Of a DNA stretch of 64,000 bases, positions 58,170 to 64,000 are shown piece after piece; the stretch's first letter is position 1, and every line of letters begins with the position of its first letter. Under the pieces are notes generated by a model. It was not told the DNA's origin, did no database searches, and was given only the letters and a program-made list of their open reading frames with translations. The position numbers were made by a program, and so were the translations under genes. Source of the stretch: Heterobasidion occidentale (Eukaryota; Basidiomycota; Agaricomycetes; Russulales; Bondarzewiaceae). Location of the stretch: positions 2,604,001 to 2,668,000 of the forward strand of contig JBCAQO010000007.1 in the NCBI GenBank assembly GCA_039111635.1. Direction: 5' to 3'.

Positions 58170-59644
58170 TCATCTACGGCCACTACCCCTGCCATAGTTG
58201 ACTTGCATGTTGTCCAATTCAGCCTCCAACTGCTTGATGGTGCTGTGGGCCATCTCCAAGTCTTTGTTGAGGCGGTCGCGTTCGGTGATGAGCTGTCAAA
58301 GAGCGTCAACATATCGCAATCAGGAAGAGATACGGAGATAGAACGAACGTGTTGCTCCCATTGCCTGAAACGAGCCTCCTCAGCTTTGACCTGCTCGGTG
58401 AAGCGCTTCCTGAGCTGCTCCTCTTCCTCCTGGAACTTGGGATTGTTGAACTTCTTGACCTTCCGCTCGCCGAACTTGCGAGTCTCCATCTGCTGCTGCC
58501 GGTAGTTCTCGTAGTGCAGTTCTTCCGTCGTCGAGATGAGGTCTAGCATGTATGTACGGATGAGCAAAGAGCGGAGCTTGCGGAAATCACAATGGTTCTC
58601 GTTCTCCACTGTGGGAATATTGTTAGCTATAAATAGGTGTTGGCGTCTGGCACTCACCCTCAGCAACACCCCACAGGTATTCGCGACCCTTGACGACGCG
58701 GCCATCTGGTGTCTGGACATCCTCAGTCGAACCGATGATGGAGAATGGGATAGCCTCCAGCAGCATACGAGCATGCTCGGCACCAGCCTCATCATCTGCC
58801 TCAATGGGAGGCTGATAGATGCGGATATTCTGCGCAGCGATCACGTCACGGATCTGGAAAGAATTCAGAGCTTGAATAGACCAAACGTCGACCAATGACG
58901 AACCCTCTGCTTGAATGTAATCAAGTCATTTTGAGTAAGGGTATCGGCTTTCGCAATGACTGGAATGAGGTTGACGCGGGTTCCTAGACGCTTCATAATC
59001 TCAATGTCGAGGGGCTTCAGGCTGTAATAATACAGGTCAACTTCGACGGGTGCAGTAAAGAGCGGACAATTGATACTCACGTGTGCCCAGTAGGTCTGAT
59101 GAAGTACAAGCAGGCATGAACCCGTAAGTCGCTTTTCTCGCTTCTCTGAGGTTGCTGTTCCTGGATCATGTAGGCCTCATGCTGGTCGTCAATGAAGTCG
59201 ACTATAGGAGACCAAGAGTCACGGTTATTGACGTAGTCGCCGAACCCTGGCGTGTCGATGACAGTCAGCTTGACCTTGAACTGCTTCTCTTCGAGTTCGG
59301 CCTTGATGATCTCGACCTCCGTGAGCTTGTCGAGCTGCTTGTAATGACGGCGACTGTAGTTCTTCGCTGGCGACAGCTCGGTGGAAAACAGCGTGTTGAT
59401 GAGTGTGGTCTTTCCGAGACCAGACTCGCCTTGGAACCATTCAGGATTGCGAATATTAATGGGCAAGCTGCGCGCACTCACCGACAACCATGATCGTGAA
59501 GTGTGCACCATGTTTAGCTACGATCTTGTGCCTCTACAAGACGGGAATGATCAAATTGGTATATGAAAGTCTACAAAATTGGATGCGTCGTACCTGGTTA
59601 GGCAAGTTAGCGATACCAATACCGTCAGAGGAAAGTGCAGCCAT
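58170..59644 (-). CDS. CDC12: Septin, Cdc12 class
   Basis: GTP-binding filament protein of the septin ring. The start at 59644 gives [20 protein letters not shown] and then [29 protein letters not shown], which is the P-loop. Next come [38 protein letters not shown] (G3) and the AKAD box ([17 protein letters not shown]4). [20 protein letters not shown] marks the septin unique element, followed by the coiled-coil tail ([40 protein letters not shown]) ending YGRGSGRR. The [17 protein letters not shown] start and the tail fit the Cdc12/AspC group rather than Cdc3, Cdc10 or Cdc11. Coding is split by at least six short introns. Role: cytokinesis, clamp-cell and hyphal morphology. Confidence 0.95.
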
Positions 59645-60135
59645 GTTGTTCGAGGAGGAGGTGACGACGACAGCGGCAGGGAGAACGCTGTTGGACGATT
59701 TGGGCTAAGAACACGGACTTGCAATTGATGTTTGCAAATATTTGGTCTCGGTGGCGTTTGGACGCTGGTTCAATTTCCACCGTTCTGCCGGTTGCAGCAA
59801 ACCACTGGGGACTTGACCTTTCATCTCTCATTTCTCATCAATTCAACGGATTCTAGATGCTGCCGTTGACCTCAGATTTTGGTCAAGTTCTCCACACTGA
59901 TCGGCGGTTCATTTGTGGCCTCACGACCTTGAAGCTTGACGACTCAGACCCGCTGCTTACTACATATAATCGAGCCTACTGATCAATGCATTGTACAAAT
60001 TCAACAGAGCGGACAACATAATACTGGCTACCCAGAAGATCACCCAACCAACCCCCTTTCCTTCACTGATTCCACACATAATTTCGTCGTAAACGTCACA
60101 ACCTTCTTCTTCAGTCATTTCTGTGAGCTGAGAGC
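59645..60135. other. Spacer: septin promoter and hydrophobin 3' UTR
   Basis: No gene seen. Confidence 0.5.
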
Positions 60136-60639
60136 TCAGAGGCCGAGATTGACGGGGGAGCAGCCAACGGCGATGAGGCCGTCTAACGAGGCAAATGTCA
60201 GTCCAGACTCGGAGACTCATCATATATAGGCTTTACTGAAGTTATTATCTTCGCAGCAGACGGGATCAGCAGCGCTAGAGATGATTGTCATCAATAGCTT
60301 TAATCACTTCTGTTTCCCGTGAAAGGCTACTCACCAAGTGGCACCACTCCCAAGACCGACAACAGATATCGGGGAGCAGGAGAGGCCGACGACCACGTCA
60401 AGATCCTGTACGACAACACCGATGAGAGACAGGACATCCGCAGCGTCCGGCGCGCCAGCCGTCGTGGTGCTGTCGCAGCATTGCACGGGGCCGGTGTCGC
60501 ATTGGCTGGCCGGACTCGTCGTCGTCGGCTGGGGGGCCACCGTTATGGTGACAGTCGGTGTCGGTGGTGAGCCCCAGGCAGCTGCAAAGCTAATTGCGGC
60601 GAAGATAGTCATAACAAGAAGAGAGGATTTGGCAAACAT
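60136..60639 (-). CDS. Class I hydrophobin 1
   Basis: Three exons: 60639-60335, 60274-60237, 60182-60136. A signal peptide (MFAKSSLLVMTIFAAISFAA) is followed by a Pro/Thr-rich spacer (PPTPTVTITVAPQPTTTSPA) and the eight-Cys core: [51 protein letters not shown]-stop. The spacing fits class I. Such small secreted proteins self-assemble at air-water interfaces and coat aerial hyphae. The upstream TTG at 60651 was not used because a normal ATG at 60639 gives the signal peptide. A TATA box (TATAAAATA) is at 60701-60693. Exons 2 and 3 are the same lengths (38 and 47 nt) as those of the paralogue at 63051. Confidence 0.96.
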
Positions 60640-60692
60640 TTCAATGGTCAAGGGTCAGCGAGATGATTGAAGAGACGATAGGCGGACAAGCT

Positions 60693-60701
60693 TATTTTAT
60701 A
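60693..60701 (-). promoter_or_regulatory. TATA box of hydrophobin 1
   Basis: Minus-strand TATAAAATA, 54-62 bp upstream of the start codon at 60639, as is usual for strongly expressed fungal hydrophobins. Confidence 0.6.
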
Positions 60702-62969
60702 GGACAGGGAATCTACCAGAAAGGTATACTATTAACTTACCCTCGCGCAGGAACTTTCATGTGTCCGAGTGAAGCCAGGCTTCGTGCGCTGGAAGAGTGC
60801 TCATTATCGAAGGCCCCTATGCAGTGGGTGACATCACATATGTTAAAGATCTGCGAAAGCTGAGTTCCAGGTCCGCCCATCAGATCGTACCTTTTGAACG
60901 CTACTCTAGGTCGCTCGATTCATCGTCAAAAATATATTTGTCCCCAATAGCACCAAACATGTAGTTATGCCTCTGTCGCGTCGGGACAGGGAACGCCCGG
61001 TGGCTGTCATGAGGATCGAGTAAGATCACTGCGGTTCATACTATCGGAGGGCCTGGTCCCCCTAGGTTTCATACGACGTCGAAGTTTTCTGCAAGAAGAG
61101 CTACTCCACAACCTCAACTTAACCTACGAAATTCAAGACCCTGTGAGCAGGACTTGGCTGCCAGATTGGGGTGAGGTTCCGCCGATTGCACCACTTCTCT
61201 GATCACCTGAACTGACGGTCAGTATCTTACGGTGTAGACACTCTGCAGAATATAGTGCATCAAACCGACTTTGCGAAGCCCTTACGGTATGACATTCACC
61301 TTTTGTGGAGCATTCAGGCATGCGGAAAATTTTATCGCAAGAAGTTCGAGGGACGTTTGAGACCGCATCTACTTCAGTGCTGCACGATCCGCGATGTTTA
61401 AAGTCTCTGATGTAACGATTATCTGAAATGCATAGTGAGTGGCTCGCTACAGAGCAGTTTACGATCACGGTGGTGGACACTGAGTTGTTCTTGACTCTCG
61501 CGAAAGCCAACTTGCACAGCACACAAGGTTCAAAGCAAGTCTCCGTTGATCGTAGCAAACGTTGAATGTCCGGTGCCGATGATGATCGCTCAATCTCCTC
61601 TGAGCCCGTGTGAGTCCTGCTTTTTCGGGAACCGAGAGCTCATATTTGACGATCATAAAAGTGAAACGTCAGCCGTCAGCTGAATAGCAGCCCGTTTGGA
61701 GCGACAGCTCCACGCTTTATGCATGGCGCCGTGTTGTTATGCCGTGTCACATCCCTGGTACTTGCTAGTTTTTAAGTAAAGAATACCTGGAATACCCATA
61801 TTGGCCTTTCAGACTCTGAGGGCTTGTCACCCCACAGGTTACGGTTTGTTCTCTGCCTTGTGATAATCATAGCAGTTGGGTCGTTCTTGAAACCACAAGT
61901 CATTTCTCACCAAAAGAAAATTTAATATGTTTGCGGAACCCATCGAGGAGACTTAGTACGTACTGTTCGCTTACCGCGGATCTCTCCCACTTTGACTAAA
62001 CTCCTCCAATCGTATCACAGATATTAGACGGGGCCAATATTGATGATCGCGCCGTGTCTGGTTCCATCCGGAGCGCAGCATGCCGATGCATTTTCGTGAT
62101 GTCAATACCTTGCTGCTTCCTTCAATATTCCGTCGACCATCCAAGCCTAGCTCGAGGAACTTTTGTGGTGTTGCACCGAATTACTCTGAGGAACCCCTTC
62201 GCCTTCAAATGGATTCACTCGTCGGCAGTCGGTTTTATCTCTATATTTGTATGTGTCCTCGGAGTTGGACGCTGCGACCACACAGAAGCCAGGGCCACGC
62301 ACTGGCCACGCAGACAGTCCTTCATCCCATGACCAAGAGTCTTGAACGCAAATAACTAATTCTACCCAACTAGCGCCCATGTATTCAGCCACCCGGATTT
62401 GTACCACTTTCGCCGTTCTACTTCCCTTGCAGTCTAGACAACTAATCTTCTCCGTTGCGATGTTCATCGTGGTCATCTGATAACAAGCCGATACCTTGCG
62501 GCAGTATGTAAAGTGGTGTCTCTTCTTCGGGACTTAATTCCCCTCCCGTCTCTGATCACTGTCATTGAATACTGTGGGGCTGCGCTCGACATGTCTGTAC
62601 GTATGTGATGTTGTTTTTTCCTGGGTCCCGGCGAAAGAAGTGTCCTTCTTCTCTGAAATCGTCTCTAGTTCCCGCAAGTCTACTCGAACGAGGAGACCTT
62701 GTTCCAGAATGAGAGGATACGAGGAGCGGTGCACGGCATGCGATTTTTCCCTCTCCACCGTTCTGATTGACCCTGTCTACAGGATTCTGATGGGCAATGC
62801 GATTGGCCACCGTGGTACCCCATACTATGATGTAGCCCTACGACACGAAACCGCTAGTTCTGTAGAGTATTGCTGCACATACATGAAGCTGTTTCGCTGT
62901 TTGGTACGTCATAGCATCCTCGGAATTTGCGCAAACAGTTAAGGGAATATATTACAGGTCATCTAAAGG
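60702..62969. other. Divergent spacer between the two hydrophobin genes
   Basis: About 2.3 kb with no gene I can support. Open frames at 61133-61558 (minus) and 62054-62332 (plus) show no signal peptide, domain or cysteine pattern. Probably upstream regulatory sequence for both hydrophobins. Confidence 0.5.
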
Positions 62970-62976
62970 TATATAA
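62970..62976 (+). promoter_or_regulatory. TATA box of hydrophobin 2
   Basis: TATATAA followed by GG, 75-81 bp upstream of the start codon at 63051. Confidence 0.65.
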
Positions 62977-63050
62977 GGCCTTCGTCCATGCATACAGATT
63001 CCCCAGTCGAACACACTCGCACGCTGATCAACTATTCTAACACTCCAAAC

Positions 63051-63511
63051 ATGTTCTCCATCCTCGCTCTTGTTCCTTTCATCGCCCTCATTGCCCTCGC
63101 ATCTGCGAGCCCTACCAAGCGTACGGAACCTGCTAGCCAGTGTGACACTGCTCCTGTACAGTGCTGCGATTCTGTGCAGACTGCTGGAAGCCCGGCCGCC
63201 GCAAACGAGCTGGGCTTGCTCGGCATCGTCGTTCAAGACCTCAACATTCCAGTTGGGCTGACTTGCACTCCGATCTCTGTCATCGGCGTTGGCAGCGGTG
63301 CCTCCTGGTACATCCTTCGGTTTCTTGTCTATCGCTGTGCTACGGACTGACTAGTTAAGTAGCGATGCATCTCCCGTATGCTGCGAGGATAACAGCTACA
63401 GTAAGCGTATAGAAGATATTTTCATGCCAGCTGTATCAATTGCTAACTCATGATACCTCTTCAGACGGCGTGGTGGCTATCGGCTGCGTCCCCGTCGACC
63501 TCAGCCTCTAA
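63051..63511 (+). CDS. Class I hydrophobin 2
   Basis: Three exons: 63051-63307, 63363-63400, 63465-63511, with GT..AG introns of 55 and 64 bp (branch-like ctaac near 63443). Signal peptide MFSILALVPFIALIALASAS, a short basic spacer (PTKRTEPAS), then C-DTAPVQ-CC..C-TPISVIGVGSGAS-C-DASPV-CC-EDNSYNGVVAIG-C-VPVDLSL-stop, the complete eight-Cys class I pattern. It lacks the Thr/Pro-rich spacer of hydrophobin 1, but both introns sit at identical codon positions, so the two are paralogues from a local inverted duplication. Confidence 0.97.
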
Positions 63512-64000
63512 ACATACGCCGGCAGTTACCTCAGCCGTTCATGGTGTTGGACAGAGAGTTTCGAAGCACGGAATATAAATCAAAAACCCCTTATATCATT
63601 TCATTCCTCCGCGCGGATTGTATCTTTTATGCGAATGATTTTCTCAGACCCATTCTCCGCTTCTGTAGAGAAATGAATGAGAATAAGAAAGCAATTCTGG
63701 ATCTTCAACTTCCTTGCTCTGCTCCCAAACGGCCGGAAAGAAGCAACCTAGATTGTAACTATACAATGCCATTTTGTGTCGAGGCGGCATCAGGCAATTT
63801 CAAAAGGAGTTACTCCACGACGATTCATTCCTTATCTTGCTTGTTTTAAAGTTTACACGCATTCTACCCGTCGCTGCTTCTTGACGGTTCCTCGGCATAT
63901 GGGAGCGGTTTTTCAAAAATAGGCAACTTGGTACCACCGGGCAACCTATGTTCAGATCTGGGCTGTGGAGTCCCTACATGGCCACGGAGTAGGGGCGGAG
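63512..64000. other. Downstream of hydrophobin 2
   Basis: No gene supported. The 102-codon frame at 63541-63849 shows no motif. Confidence 0.45.

Noticed and set aside
61133..61558. 141-codon frame on minus between the hydrophobins
   Set aside because: No signal peptide, no hydrophobin cysteine spacing, no intron signals; more likely regulatory spacer.

Overview
The window is fungal nuclear DNA, almost certainly from an Agaricomycete (mushroom-forming basidiomycete). The right third holds densely packed genes with many short GT..AG introns of about 50-80 bp. Two of them are class I hydrophobins with the eight-cysteine pattern, and the others (septin Cdc12, proteasome beta-2, valyl-tRNA synthetase, a CAP59-type mannosyltransferase, a Rua1-type zinc-finger regulator, a Kre9/Knh1-like GPI protein, a BAR protein) read like fungal single-copy genes. 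I cannot name a genus.

Bases 1 to about 42,960 are a decayed, nested transposon graveyard. It looks poor in CpG and rich in TpG/CpA by eye, and no intact reading frame survives. From left to right: a divergently oriented pair of about 1.0-1.3 kb LTR-like repeats (1-971 and 3994-5250) framing broken coding sequence; a second LTR-like family at 7737-8815, 11025-12103 and 21631-22711; a broken multi-exon zinc-cluster-like gene (12561-14323) split by a 123-bp MITE-like element; a degenerate Ty3/Gypsy element on the minus strand (about 14743-21209); and five solo LTRs of one TGTTAGG..CCTAACA family, each flanked by a 5-bp target-site duplication (one duplication carries a single mismatch), one nested inside another. 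The centrepiece is an 11,539-bp chromodomain Ty3/Gypsy element (27312-38850, minus strand). It has two 603-bp LTRs, a perfect CACAT target-site duplication, a primer-binding site that matches the predicted 5' end of its own transcript (self-priming, Tf1/sushi style), extra coding sequence after the chromodomain, and an unusual 3' non-coding array in which a 21-bp motif recurs about 12 times, partly in a 74-83 bp rhythm and alternating with stem-loops of differing sequence.

From 42,964 rightwards the genes are: a BAR-domain protein (minus) sharing a 191-bp divergent promoter with the proteasome beta-2 subunit (plus); a small Kre9/Knh1-type GPI-anchored wall protein (plus); a 707-residue Ser/Pro-rich protein with a C-terminal Rua1-type zinc domain (plus); then, on the minus strand, valyl-tRNA synthetase, a CAP59-family mannosyltransferase and septin Cdc12; and finally two paralogous hydrophobins transcribed divergently from a 2.4-kb spacer. 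Several products act at the cell surface or cortex (GPI protein, mannosyltransferase, septin, hydrophobins), but they are otherwise unrelated housekeeping genes and I see no metabolic cluster.
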